A DNA stretch of 64,000 nucleotides, from positions 1,054,001 through 1,118,000 of the forward strand of contig NZ_CP014750.1 in assembly GCF_001592435.1 (NCBI RefSeq). The letters run 5' to 3'. A program made the position numbers and the translations under genes. Of the stretch, positions 25,885-33,460 are shown piece by piece. Every line of letters starts with the position of its first letter. The first letter of the stretch is position 1. The notes under the pieces are model-generated. The model made no database searches, was not told the DNA's origin, and worked only from the letters and a program-made list of their open reading frames with translations. Source of the stretch: Thermococcus peptonophilus (lineage in GTDB: Archaea; Methanobacteriota_B; Thermococci; Thermococcales; Thermococcaceae).

Positions 25885-26661
25885 CTAAACCTCAACCCAA
25901 GTAAAGTCTCTCGCAACTTCTCCCCTTATCCCCCTCTCCCTTACTTTCTTCTCAAGAACCTCGTGCGTGTAGTTGCTGTGACTTATATGGGCGAATATGG
26001 TGTATGAAGCGCCGGTAAGCTCGGCAAGCTTTATGGCGTCATTAACGCCGAGGTGAACTCTTGGAATTGACTCCCTGTGGGTCATCTCAGCTATTAGAAG
26101 GTCAGCGCCCTCGATGAGCTTAAGCGTCTCCCCGTCCTGAAGTATCTCCGGCCCGGTGTCCCCGGTTATGGCTATTCTCCTCCCGTTGATCTCGAAGACG
26201 AAGCCGCCGGAGTTCTCTATCGGCTGATGGACAGTTCTGAAGTGATAGACTCTCATTCCTTCAATCTTGTACCACTTCCCGAATTCAAGCTCGTGGTAGC
26301 GCCAGTCCCTGTTTTCCGGGGCCGCTCCGCCGAGGAAGATGGCTGAGAGGTGCCTCGCCATCTCGACCGCCTGCCTGTGGGAGTAGACGTCTATTTCCTT
26401 GAACACCTGAAGCTCCGGAAAGCCGGCTATGTGGTCGAAGTGGGCGTGGGTTATGAAGACCTTCTCAATCCTCTTGTTCAGCCGCTCGAGGTGGTAGTGT
26501 AAATCCGGACTCGGGTCAACGAGAATTCCATCCCCTATGTAGAGGGAAAAACGAGTCCTCCTCAGTGCTGGATTTATTCTAGCCCTTGAACAGTTCTCAC
26601 AGGTACAGAGGGGCTTTGGAGTCCCGCTGTAGGAACCCGAGCCGAGGACAACTACCTTCAT
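25885..26661 (-). CDS. Metallo-beta-lactamase-fold hydrolase (PhnP/RNase Z-like)
   Basis: 258 aa. Metal site HAHFDH in VFITHAHFDHIAGFPELQ, GDTGPE, the late His (FAHISHSNYTHE), and a short N-terminal zinc knuckle (CTCENCSRARINP) like that of PhnP-type phosphodiesterases. It likely hydrolyses a cyclic phosphodiester or nucleotide; substrate unknown. Start at 26661 (MKVVVLGSGS) with AGGGGTGATGTC. Convergent with the acetyl-CoA synthetase gene, four bases apart. Confidence 0.9.
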   Translation of the reverse strand: MKVVVLGSGSYSGTPKPLCTCENCSRARINPALRRTRFSLYIGDGILVDPSPDLHYHLERLNKRIEKVFITHAHFDHIAGFPELQVFKEIDVYSHRQAVEMARHLSAIFLGGAAPENRDWRYHELEFGKWYKIEGMRVYHFRTVHQPIENSGGFVFEINGRRIAITGDTGPEILQDGETLKLIEGADLLIAEMTHRESIPRVHLGVNDAIKLAELTGASYTIFAHISHSNYTHEVLEKKVRERGIRGEVARDFTWVEV

Positions 26662-26777
26662 GACATCACCCCTCACCACTTCTAACGGGGAAATTTAAGC
26701 TTGAGCCTTGAGCATCATGCTCACGGATACCTCTGTCTTGAACTCTTCCTAGGGAAGGTGAGCATCGAAAGCCTTAA

Positions 26778-26813
26778 TTATGATAACTGCTATTATGATA
26801 ATGGTGATTATCA
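26778..26813. promoter_or_regulatory. TTATGATAA repeats before the ATPase gene (candidate operator)
   Basis: Near-palindrome TTATGATAA occurs at 26778-26786 and 26793-26801, and the palindrome TGATTATCA at 26805-26813. The two identical copies are 15 bp apart. They cover the expected transcription and translation start of the downstream gene and include its ribosome binding site. Confidence 0.5.
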
Positions 26814-26817
26814 AGTG

Positions 26818-28158
26818 ATGCCCTTCGTGGACAGGAAGGAGGAGCTGGAATCCCTCCGCGAGAGACTCCTGAGCGAGAACTTCGAGCTTGTAGTCATCTA
26901 TGGCAGGAGAAGGGTCGGGAAGACGAGGCTCGTTCTTGAGGCGGTCAAAGGGATTCCCCACGTTTACTACCTCGCCGTCGAGGGGGACAACCTCAGGCAC
27001 TTCCGCGAGACCGCCGAGAGGATTTTCCCGGAAGTCAGGTACTCGCGAGAGGACTGGGAGGGGACGCTCCACGCGCTCAAAGGAAAGGTCATCGTCATAG
27101 ACGAGTTCCCGAACCTGATAAAGGAAGACCCAAAAGTGCTCTCGGTTTTTCAGAGGGCGATTGATATTGATCTCTCAAACTCGGGGACTAAGCTAATCCT
27201 CCTGGGCTCTTCAGTCGGAATGATGGCAGAAAAGGTTCTCAGCTACAAGAGCCCCCTCTACGGCAGGAGAACCGGCTCTATGAAGCTCAAGCCGATGAGT
27301 TTCTTTGCCCTCAAAGAGTTCTTCCCAGAGGCGAGCTGGGAGGAGCTGGTTGAAATTTATGGACTCACCGATGGGATTCCCTTTTACATCACCCGCGTTA
27401 AACTTCCCTTCTGGGAGTGGCTTGAGAAAGAACTGAAAGACCCCGTGAGCTTCTTCAGGGACGAGGTTGACTTCCTCCTCCGCTACGAGTTCAGCGAGAT
27501 AAGCACGTACAAGAGGATCCTAGAGGCGATAGCCCTCGGAAGGACAACCCCGAAGGAGATAAGGGACTTCACGGGAATGAGGCACTCCGACATAACCCCC
27601 TACCTCAGGAACCTCATTTCCGTTGATCTTCTCATCCGTGAGGTTCCGGTGACGGAGAAGCCGACCTCAAAGAGGGGGCGCTACTATCTGGCTGATAACT
27701 TCCTAGCTTTCTGGTTCCGCTTCGTCTATCCGAACCTCTCCCGCATCGAAGAGGGGACTTTTGAGGTGGCTGAGATCAGGGAGACTTATCCACACTACCT
27801 CGGCCGGGTCTTCGAGAAGGTCGCCAGGCAGTTCCTCGTGGGGATGAACAAGGCAGGAAAGCTCCCCTTCAGACTCACCAAAATTGGTCGCTGGTGGTAC
27901 AAAGGAGAAGAAATAGACCTCGTCGCTCTCAACGAGCGGGAGAGAAAAGCGCTCTTCGTCGAAGTCAAGTGGAAGGATTTGGGGAAAAGGGAAGCGAGAG
28001 GGATTTTGAAGGATTTAGAGAGGAAGGCGGAACTCGTCGGGCTAGAGGATTGGGAGAGAAGTTATGGATTGATAGCGAAGGGGATTGATGGGAAGGATGG
28101 ACTTAGGGAAGAGAGCTTTTTGGTTTGGGACTTGAAGGAGTTTAATGGGAGTTCATAG
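26818..28158 (+). CDS. Archaeal ATPase with C-terminal DUF234 nuclease-like domain
   Basis: P-loop ATPase of the large archaeal family (446 aa). Walker A VIYGRRRVGKTRLV, Walker B KVIVIDEFPNL, then sensor region ILLGSSVGMM. The middle holds a winged helix (RTTPKEIRDFTGMRHSDITPYLRNLISVDLL), and the C-terminal DUF234 part resembles restriction-type nucleases: EEIDLVALNERERKALFVEVKWKD fits an E...D...ExK motif. The role of the family is unclear. I start at ATG 26818 (MPFVDRKEEL); GTG 26815 is equally possible behind GGTGAT. The 39 codons before are rejected because they translate the repeat region. Confidence 0.88.
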   Translation: MPFVDRKEELESLRERLLSENFELVVIYGRRRVGKTRLVLEAVKGIPHVYYLAVEGDNLRHFRETAERIFPEVRYSREDWEGTLHALKGKVIVIDEFPNLIKEDPKVLSVFQRAIDIDLSNSGTKLILLGSSVGMMAEKVLSYKSPLYGRRTGSMKLKPMSFFALKEFFPEASWEELVEIYGLTDGIPFYITRVKLPFWEWLEKELKDPVSFFRDEVDFLLRYEFSEISTYKRILEAIALGRTTPKEIRDFTGMRHSDITPYLRNLISVDLLIREVPVTEKPTSKRGRYYLADNFLAFWFRFVYPNLSRIEEGTFEVAEIRETYPHYLGRVFEKVARQFLVGMNKAGKLPFRLTKIGRWWYKGEEIDLVALNERERKALFVEVKWKDLGKREARGILKDLERKAELVGLEDWERSYGLIAKGIDGKDGLREESFLVWDLKEFNGSS

Positions 28159-28211
28159 GGCCACTTCAGCATCTTAGGGAAGAAGGAGCAAGCTGTGTTC
28201 CTTTGTAAAGG

Positions 28212-28541
28212 TCACAGAACGTCTGAGAGCATCTCCTTAAGGAGTGGAATGTCTTCTTTTATGGTCTTCCAGACAACGCGGAGGTCAACGCCGAAGTACG
28301 CGTGGATAAGCTTATCCCTCATCCGAGCCATCTCCCTCCAAGGGAGCCGGGAATGAGACCTCTTGAAGTCGTCGGGAATGGCTTTGGCGGCCTCACCAAT
28401 GACTTCAAGCGCCCGGATTACTGCAAACTGGGTCTTTCTATCCGCCAGAAACTCTTCGAAGGTCATTCCTTCCGTGAACTCTTCTATTAACGAGATGGCC
28501 TCGGCTATGTCGTTGAGATAATCTTCATGGGTTCGCTTCAT
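28212..28541 (-). CDS. hepT: HepT-like toxin (DUF86) of a HepT/MntA pair
   Basis: 109-residue helical HEPN-type protein. The HEPN motif RDKLIHAYFGVD (Rx4-6H) marks the catalytic site of this RNase toxin family. Its ATG overlaps the MntA stop by four bases (ATGA), so the pair is translationally coupled. In characterised systems the MntA partner neutralises HepT by AMP transfer to the Tyr of the RX4HXY motif, which is present here (HAY). Confidence 0.92.
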   Translation of the reverse strand: MKRTHEDYLNDIAEAISLIEEFTEGMTFEEFLADRKTQFAVIRALEVIGEAAKAIPDDFKRSHSRLPWREMARMRDKLIHAYFGVDLRVVWKTIKEDIPLLKEMLSDVL

Positions 28542-28831
28542 ACGTAGATGACCTCCCTCTTCACGTGCTTACCTATCTTCGGCTTTAGCGCGGACTTCAT
28601 GACGAGGTCAACCCTGACGCCGAGGAGGTCTTCGAGGTACTCCTCAAGCCGAATGAACTCCAGAAGGGAGGGGATTCTGTGGAAGTCCACGAGAATATCA
28701 ACGTCGCTCGTTTCCCTTGCCTCTCCCCTAACGTAGGAGCCGAATATTCCTATCTCTTTGACTCCAAACTTCTCCTCAAGCTCGCGCTTGTGCATTCTAA
28801 GGATCTCTTCAATCTCATCAAGGCTCCTCAT
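28538..28831 (-). CDS. mntA: MntA-like minimal nucleotidyltransferase antitoxin
   Basis: 97 aa. The motif GIFGSYVRGEARETSDVDILVDF (GSxRG...SDxD) is the minimal nucleotidyltransferase signature; the expected role is AMPylation of HepT. Start at 28831 (MRSLDEIEEILRM) is favoured; the frame stays open to 29245 but that extension translates AT-rich DNA of the neighbouring element and is rejected. Minus-strand TATA-like AATAAAACCC lies near 28872-28882. Confidence 0.92.
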   Translation of the reverse strand: MRSLDEIEEILRMHKRELEEKFGVKEIGIFGSYVRGEARETSDVDILVDFHRIPSLLEFIRLEEYLEDLLGVRVDLVMKSALKPKIGKHVKREVIYV

Positions 28832-29019
28832 GGTTGGTAATTCGCCCGGGAAGTCAAAAGCTTTTCGAAAGGGTTTTATTGATTTGGGCGATAATAGGTA
28901 AATGTGATCGTTAATCAATAACATTGTTAGCTGAAGTGTCAGCAAGCGCAACAACAGGCCGATTACAGTAAGCATAGTTACGAAAAATATGTTGGCAACG
29001 TTGCTGTCTGGAAGGGTAT

Positions 29020-29057
29020 GGAATATAAAACACGGATACGTAATAACCATAGGGTGA
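29020..29057 (+). promoter_or_regulatory. Promoter and ribosome binding site of the broken gene at 29065
   Basis: GGAATATAAAACACGG (TATA 29024-29030) and GGGTGAT at 29052-29058 stand in correct order before ATG 29065, evidence that translation was meant to begin there and not at 29336. Confidence 0.65.
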
Positions 29058-29064
29058 TTACAAG

Positions 29065-30160
29065 ATGGTAAGCAGATACCAGAAAAAAATATACGAAGCG
29101 AAGCTATCCGTACCAGAAGGATTTTTAGGGTTAGGAAAAAACAAAAAAAAGTCGTACTAACAGCAAGGGTAGCAAGAAACGAAACGCTTTTAGCCGAGAT
29201 TAACCATTTACGTGAACTCTTTGAAAAAGAAGGTGTAGAATTCAACGAAACATTAGAGAAAGCAATGGAAGATGCGCTGACTCACTACGAGGTAGAACAT
29301 CCCGAAAAAACCCATATGACAAATACAGGACAACGGTGCGTGCATTCGCAGAATCTAAAGAGGACGCATTAAAATATGCAACATTCCTTCAAATTCTACA
29401 TCTATTGCTCACCGCAGCACATAAAGATAGACGAGATGCAACAATAACAATAGAAAAAACCCTATGGCCAGCAGTCAAACGGGGAGATATTCATATCGTA
29501 GCACTAAACGAAGAAGAAGAGAATAGATTGAAAAATCTGTCAGCCAGTTCCATGAGCAATTATGCCGGATACCCCCTGATTCCTTTTGAAGAATTTAAGA
29601 CGAAACAAATTGATCGAGTAAGCAGATTAATTCTTGAAAATGTGAAGAGAAAGAACCCCAATGCGATCGCAAACCCACAGGAATTCATAAAAGCAATAAA
29701 ACTCGCAGCAGAAGCTGCAGATAAGATCATCGAAGAAAAGAAGAAAAGATCTGGTGGACAAGGTCTCGCGCCGATAAATGGAGATATCAAAAAAATTCCC
29801 GAACTTGTAGAAGCTATAAAGATCATCGCGAAGATGCTTCCTGCAGAATACAGGAAAACAGCGGGCAAAACCCCAAAATACCCTCAGGTTCAGAAGCAGG
29901 ACACCCCAAAATGGATCTTGGAGACAGTCCCGGAGGGAGTAAAGTTAGAAGTCCTCTCCCTCCTCAAGGCCGTTGAGCTTGTCGGTTCTCCAGAGGTTAG
30001 GAGCAAAGCCGCTGAAGAACTCAGGGAAAAGGTAAGGGAGATAGCCAACGGCGAGCTTAGTGAAGAGGCACTCCTCAAGGCTGGCCTCTACGCGGTTGCC
30101 GCTGAACTCATAGCCCCGGGAAAGGATGAAAAGCTCAAGGAACTCCTAGATACGGGCTGA
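29065..30160 (+). pseudogene. Chimeric gene of unknown function, interrupted at two poly-A runs
   Basis: Reading from ATG 29065 gives MVSRYQKKIYEAKLSVPEGF... and stops at 29158. A single extra A at the A8 run (29143-29150) continues the frame into VVLTARVARNETLLAEINHL...HYEVEHPEK, and one more A at the A6 run (29305-29310) continues into NPYDKYRTTVRAFAESKED and on to the stop at 30160. Together about 365 aa, charged and helical, no known domain. The uninterrupted C-terminal part is 29336-30160. Up to about 29,890 the DNA is AT-rich with codon use unlike neighbours; the last ~270 bases (PKWILETVPEGVKLEVLSLL...) have normal thermococcal composition, so the gene looks like a fusion of foreign and native sequence. 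The first run contains A-AAA-AAG, a classical -1 slippery heptamer in frame, so recoding is an alternative to decay. Confidence 0.7.
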
Positions 30161-30207
30161 GCGTTTCCTTGCCAATGTACAAGAGGAACACTTTGGAATA
30201 TGCACGG

Positions 30208-31050
30208 TTACCTCTTCCCGCTTTCCTCAAAGGCTATCAGAAGCGTTCCGATTGTTACAAGAAGGAAGCCGAGTAAATGATAAACCCCAACCTTCTCACC
30301 GAGGAAGGCTATAGCTACCGCTATCGTGACGACCGGAGCTGGAGTGAGTATCGCGGTGGCCTTCGAGAGGTTTATTCTTGAAATCGAGGCGTACCATAGG
30401 GTTTGAGTTGTCGCTATTATGATTCCCTCCGCAACGGCGGGCTTGGTTAGCCGAATTCCGCTCAGGAGCGCAAGTGGGAGTAGGAGGAGAAAGCCAAAGG
30501 TGTTCCTGAGTGTAGCTATCGTCAGCGGCGAGTAGTCGGTGAACTTTGCAACAGTATGTCCCAGTTGCCAGAATAGCGGCGTTAGGAGGAGCAGGAGATC
30601 GCCCTTCCTTGGTGTTATCAACTTTCCCTGCGTGAGTACTAGAAAGACCCCGCCGAAGAGCAGGAGCGAAGAGGTCAGAGCCTTTCCGCTCACCCTCTCC
30701 CTGAGGAGAAGCCAACCGATGGCGAGGGAATAGAACACCTCAAGGCGCGTTATTATGGCTGAGTTCACGGCCGTGCTCATGCTTGTCCCGAGCGAGTAGA
30801 GGGAGTAGGCAATGGCGGTGGCAAAAAGGCCGGTTAGGAAGGTCTTCTTAAGCTCGGCAGGTTTCTCTCGAATCTCTCCGAACCTGCCAGTTGCCAGAAG
30901 AACCACCCACAGGATAAGGGCCGCGGAGAAGATGGACAGGGTTATGAAGCCGATTGGATTGGAGGGATTGGCCCTTATGATGGCTGGCTCAAGACCCAAA
31001 GCAAGGAGGACGAGAAAAGCGAGGAGCGTGCCTTCGACTTCCTTATTCAC
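30208..31050 (-). CDS. EamA/DMT-family permease
   Basis: 280 aa with about ten membrane helices in two EamA halves (e.g. LLAFLVLLALGLEPAIIR and TLRNTFGFLLLLPLALLSG). Drug/metabolite transporter superfamily; substrate unknown. GTG start at 31050 behind GAGGTGTAAAT, which lies across the VapC stop, so it is cotranscribed with the upstream toxin-antitoxin pair. Confidence 0.9.
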   Translation of the reverse strand: MNKEVEGTLLAFLVLLALGLEPAIIRANPSNPIGFITLSIFSAALILWVVLLATGRFGEIREKPAELKKTFLTGLFATAIAYSLYSLGTSMSTAVNSAIITRLEVFYSLAIGWLLLRERVSGKALTSSLLLFGGVFLVLTQGKLITPRKGDLLLLLTPLFWQLGHTVAKFTDYSPLTIATLRNTFGFLLLLPLALLSGIRLTKPAVAEGIIIATTQTLWYASISRINLSKATAILTPAPVVTIAVAIAFLGEKVGVYHLLGFLLVTIGTLLIAFEESGKR

Positions 31051-31052
31051 AT

Positions 31053-31496
31053 TTACACCTCGTTCACACTTTGAATTATCCTGAGATGGGGCACTCTTTT
31101 GAAATCATCGTCAAAAGTAGCCAGTGTGGAAATTCCATAGAAGCTACATGTGGCGGCAATAAGGGCATCATTGGGCAGAAGGAGACTATCTTTGATGTAG
31201 TTTCTAGACTCTCTCACGATGTCAGAGTTCAAGTCGAGAATTTTGAAAAGTGAGAACAGCTCGAAAACCGGTTCCAGATCCAATTTAGAAAGATTCTCTG
31301 GACGTTTTTTCAGCTCATATGACTTCATTCCAGTATTGGCTTTTATGTAAAAGAAGAGAACTTCTGAGACCACAATTGGGTTTATAAAGCCTCTGATACT
31401 CCCGTTCTCTACAGATTGAATCAAAGCTTTTGCCTCTTGTATTCCACTTAGGTGGTAAATTAAAACGTTCGAATCAAAGAAGATGCTACCACTCAT
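31053..31496 (-). CDS. vapC: PIN-domain toxin (VapC-like)
   Basis: 147 aa PIN-fold RNase. Acidic residues are in place: FFDSNVLIYHL (first Asp), VVSEVLFF (Glu), LLPNDALIAATC (Asp) and LATFDDDF (last Asp). Starts inside the end of the antitoxin gene (11-base overlap). Expected to cleave RNA when its partner is lost. Confidence 0.9.
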   Translation of the reverse strand: MSGSIFFDSNVLIYHLSGIQEAKALIQSVENGSIRGFINPIVVSEVLFFYIKANTGMKSYELKKRPENLSKLDLEPVFELFSLFKILDLNSDIVRESRNYIKDSLLLPNDALIAATCSFYGISTLATFDDDFKRVPHLRIIQSVNEV

Positions 31497-31674
31497 CCTC
31501 TATCTCCTCGATGATTTTGTCAACTTCCTCTTTACCAAGCTTCACGATTCCAAAGGTCTTCTCGGATATTTTCTTGGGGATGAGCTTAACACTGACCTCG
31601 GTACCATCGGGTAAGTTGAGCTTTTTCTTGAGCTTGAGGACGCCGTTCTCGTAAACAGCCTCAACTACCTCCAT
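31486..31674 (-). CDS. vapB: AF2212-like (DUF104) antitoxin
   Basis: 62 aa. MEVVEAVYENGVLKLKKKLNLPDGTEVSVKLIP is the DUF104/AF2212-like antitoxin motif, followed by an acidic C-terminal helix (KEEVDKIIEEIEDEW) that would wrap the toxin. First gene of the vapB-vapC-permease unit; probably autoregulates. Confidence 0.88.
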   Translation of the reverse strand: MEVVEAVYENGVLKLKKKLNLPDGTEVSVKLIPKKISEKTFGIVKLGKEEVDKIIEEIEDEW

Positions 31675-31730
31675 ACTCCCACCAATTAGTTGTGCTACAT
31701 TTCCCTAAAAACACTTTCGCACCCAAAAAC

Positions 31731-31853
31731 TTTAAAATCTCCTCGCCCTTTCTTCTTCCATGTTCGGTGGTCGTTTTTGGCCTTGGTGAAGCCTATCTCT
31801 TCTGCACCGCCTTAGTCTGGAGTTTCCTTTCCACTGGAAACGGAGGTGTTTGA
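31731..31853 (+). promoter_or_regulatory. trpS promoter and leader with a possible switch
   Basis: TATA TTTAAAAT at 31731-31738 predicts transcription start near 31758-31762, giving a leader of about 95 bases. In it are a nine-codon ORF (31760-31789), CACCGCC at 31805-31811 and the ribosome binding site GGAGGTG at 31842-31848. CACCGCC can pair with GGAGGTG (one mismatch) or, through CACCG, with CGGTG inside the short ORF (31765-31769). GTTTCC (31822-31827) or TTTCC (31828-31832) can pair with GGAAAC at 31836. These pairings are my reading, not a computed fold. Confidence 0.5.
31760..31789 (+). CDS. Candidate Trp-rich leader peptide of trpS (MFGGRFWPW)
   Basis: ATG TTC GGT GGT CGT TTT TGG CCT TGG TGA encodes nine residues, two of them Trp. 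The ATG lies about 25 bases downstream of the TATA centre, so it would open the transcript as a leaderless ORF. It ends 64 bases before trpS and is in a different frame. A Trp-containing short ORF before the tryptophanyl-tRNA synthetase gene suggests sensing of charged tRNA-Trp. Too short for statistical support on its own. Confidence 0.4.
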   Translation: MFGGRFWPW

Positions 31854-33008
31854 ATGGACGACTTTAAGGTTACCCCCTGGGACGTTGAGGGAATGGTTGA
31901 CTACGACAGGCTGATAAAGGAGTTCGGGACGACGCCGCTGACGGACGATCTCCTGGAGAGAACGGCGAAGCTGACTAAGAGCGAACTCCCGATATTCTTC
32001 AGGAGGAGGTTCTTCTTCTCCCACAGGGACTACGACAAAATCCTCGACGACTACGAAAGCGGGAGGGGCTTCTTCCTCTACACCGGCAGAGGCCCGAGTG
32101 GCCCGATGCACATCGGCCACATCATTCCTTTCTTCGCGACCAAGTGGCTTCAGGAGAAGTTTGGGGTGAACCTCTACATCCAGATAACCGACGACGAGAA
32201 GTTCCTCTTCAAGGAGAAGCTGAGCTTTGAGGATACCAAGAGGTGGGCCTACGAGAACATCCTCGACATAATTGCTGTGGGCTTCGACCCTGACAAGACT
32301 TTCATCTTCCAGAACAGCGAGTTCACCAAGATCTACGAAATGGCCCTCCCGATAGCCAAGAAGATAAACTTCTCGATGGCGAGGGCAGTCTTCGGCTTCA
32401 ACGAGCAGAGCAAGATTGGAATGATATTCTACCCAGCAATACAAGCCGCTCCAACGTTCTTCGAGAAGAAGCGCTGTCTGATTCCTGCCGCCATAGACCA
32501 GGACCCCTACTGGAGGCTCCAGAGGGACTTCGCTGAAAGCTTAGGCTACTACAAGACTGCCGCCCTCCACTCCAAGTTCGTTCCGCCCTTAACGGGCCTC
32601 GAGGGCAAGATGAGCGCGAGCAAGCCCGAAACGGCCGTTTACCTCACCGACGATCCGGAAGAAGCTGGAAAGAAGATATGGAGGTTTGCCCTCACCGGCG
32701 GCCAGCCAACGCTCAAGGAGCAGCGGGAGAAGGGTGGAAACCCTGAGAAGTGTGTCGTCTTCAAGTGGCTTGAGATATTCTTCGAGGAGGACGACAAGAA
32801 GCTCATGGAGCGCTACCACGCCTGTAAGGCCGGAGAGCTGACCTGCGGCGAGTGCAAGCGCTACCTCATCAAGAAAGTCCAGGACTTCCTCAAGGAGCAC
32901 CAGAAGAAGAGGAAAGAGGCCGAGAAGAAGGTCGAGAAGTTCAAGTACACCGGTGAGCTGGCCCAGGAGCAGTGGGATAAGGCTATTCCTGAGCCGTTGA
33001 AAAACTAA
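31854..33008 (+). CDS. trpS: Tryptophanyl-tRNA synthetase
   Basis: Class I aminoacyl-tRNA synthetase (384 aa), archaeal/eukaryotic type. HIGH motif GPMHIGHIIP, KMSKS motif as KMSAS (LTGLEGKMSASKPE), and QITDDEKFLF and AAIDQDPYWRLQRD, typical of the archaeal enzyme. C-terminal part has CKAGELTCGECKRYL and a Lys/Glu-rich helix. GGAGGTG lies six bases before the ATG. The sequence just upstream (TTTCCACTGGAAACGGAGG) also matches the origin-box core. Confidence 0.97.
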   Translation: MDDFKVTPWDVEGMVDYDRLIKEFGTTPLTDDLLERTAKLTKSELPIFFRRRFFFSHRDYDKILDDYESGRGFFLYTGRGPSGPMHIGHIIPFFATKWLQEKFGVNLYIQITDDEKFLFKEKLSFEDTKRWAYENILDIIAVGFDPDKTFIFQNSEFTKIYEMALPIAKKINFSMARAVFGFNEQSKIGMIFYPAIQAAPTFFEKKRCLIPAAIDQDPYWRLQRDFAESLGYYKTAALHSKFVPPLTGLEGKMSASKPETAVYLTDDPEEAGKKIWRFALTGGQPTLKEQREKGGNPEKCVVFKWLEIFFEEDDKKLMERYHACKAGELTCGECKRYLIKKVQDFLKEHQKKRKEAEKKVEKFKYTGELAQEQWDKAIPEPLKN

Positions 33009-33009
33009 T

Positions 33010-33060
33010 TTTACACTTTTTTCCCTTTTGTCTTTTTGTTAGTACTTTTTTGTTTTTTGT
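33010..33060 (+). terminator. Oligo-T terminator after trpS
   Basis: Repeated T runs (ACACTTTTTTCCC, GTCTTTTTG, ACTTTTTTG, TTTTTTG) within 50 bases of the stop: a strong multi-run archaeal terminator. Confidence 0.7.
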
Positions 33061-33100
33061 CAAATATACTAAAAAACTGAAGAAAAGAAACAATGAGCAA

Positions 33101-33346
33101 TCAAAACCAGTTGCCTATATCAAAAACGTCATCTACATCATCTATCTCATCTTCTTGGGCTTCTGAAATTAAGTCAACAATGAAATCTTCAAAGTCCTCG
33201 TCGTCTTTTTTAAAATTCCTCGCGGCGGCGCTCATGGCCCTGCTCTTAAAGCCTCCGTCAGCTTTGACGGCCCTTCCGCTGTCCACCGCGCTCTGAATCC
33301 TCCTTGCGGCGTCCCATGTCATGGGCTTGGAACCCTTCTTCCCCAT
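33101..33346 (-). CDS. Small seed-maturation-protein-like (SMP/LEA) protein
   Basis: 81 aa. The N-terminal half (MTWDAARRIQSAVDSGRAV, GGFKSRAMSAAARNF) resembles the SMP domain of plant seed maturation proteins and its small microbial relatives; the C-terminal half is very acidic (EDFIVDLISEAQEDEIDDVDD). Function unknown; stress protection is only a guess from the family name. Start at 33346 (MGKKGSKPM) behind GGAGGTGACCTC. Divergent from the next gene. Confidence 0.75.
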   Translation of the reverse strand: MGKKGSKPMTWDAARRIQSAVDSGRAVKADGGFKSRAMSAAARNFKKDDEDFEDFIVDLISEAQEDEIDDVDDVFDIGNWF

Positions 33347-33460
33347 CGAGGTCACCTCCAAGTGGTTGTCAATAATAGTTCAACGTTTTACTTTATAATA
33401 TAGTATTCTCAAAAGAAAGGCTTTTTTGTGAATATCCATGCAAAGATTATGGGTGGCATC

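Noticed and set aside
28919-28929. TAACATTGTTA dyad upstream of the chimeric gene
   Set aside because: A 5+5 base near-palindrome in AT-rich DNA is expected by chance and has no second copy nearby.
28832-29245. Extended N-terminus of the MntA gene
   Set aside because: The extra residues translate the antisense of the AT-rich element; the family start MRSLDEIEEI and a TATA nearby favour 28831.
31828-31848. Secondary replication origin at trpS
   Set aside because: TTTCCACTGGAAACGGAGG resembles an ORB, but it is single, has no AT-rich core or initiator gene nearby, and the GGAGGTG is explained as the trpS ribosome binding site.
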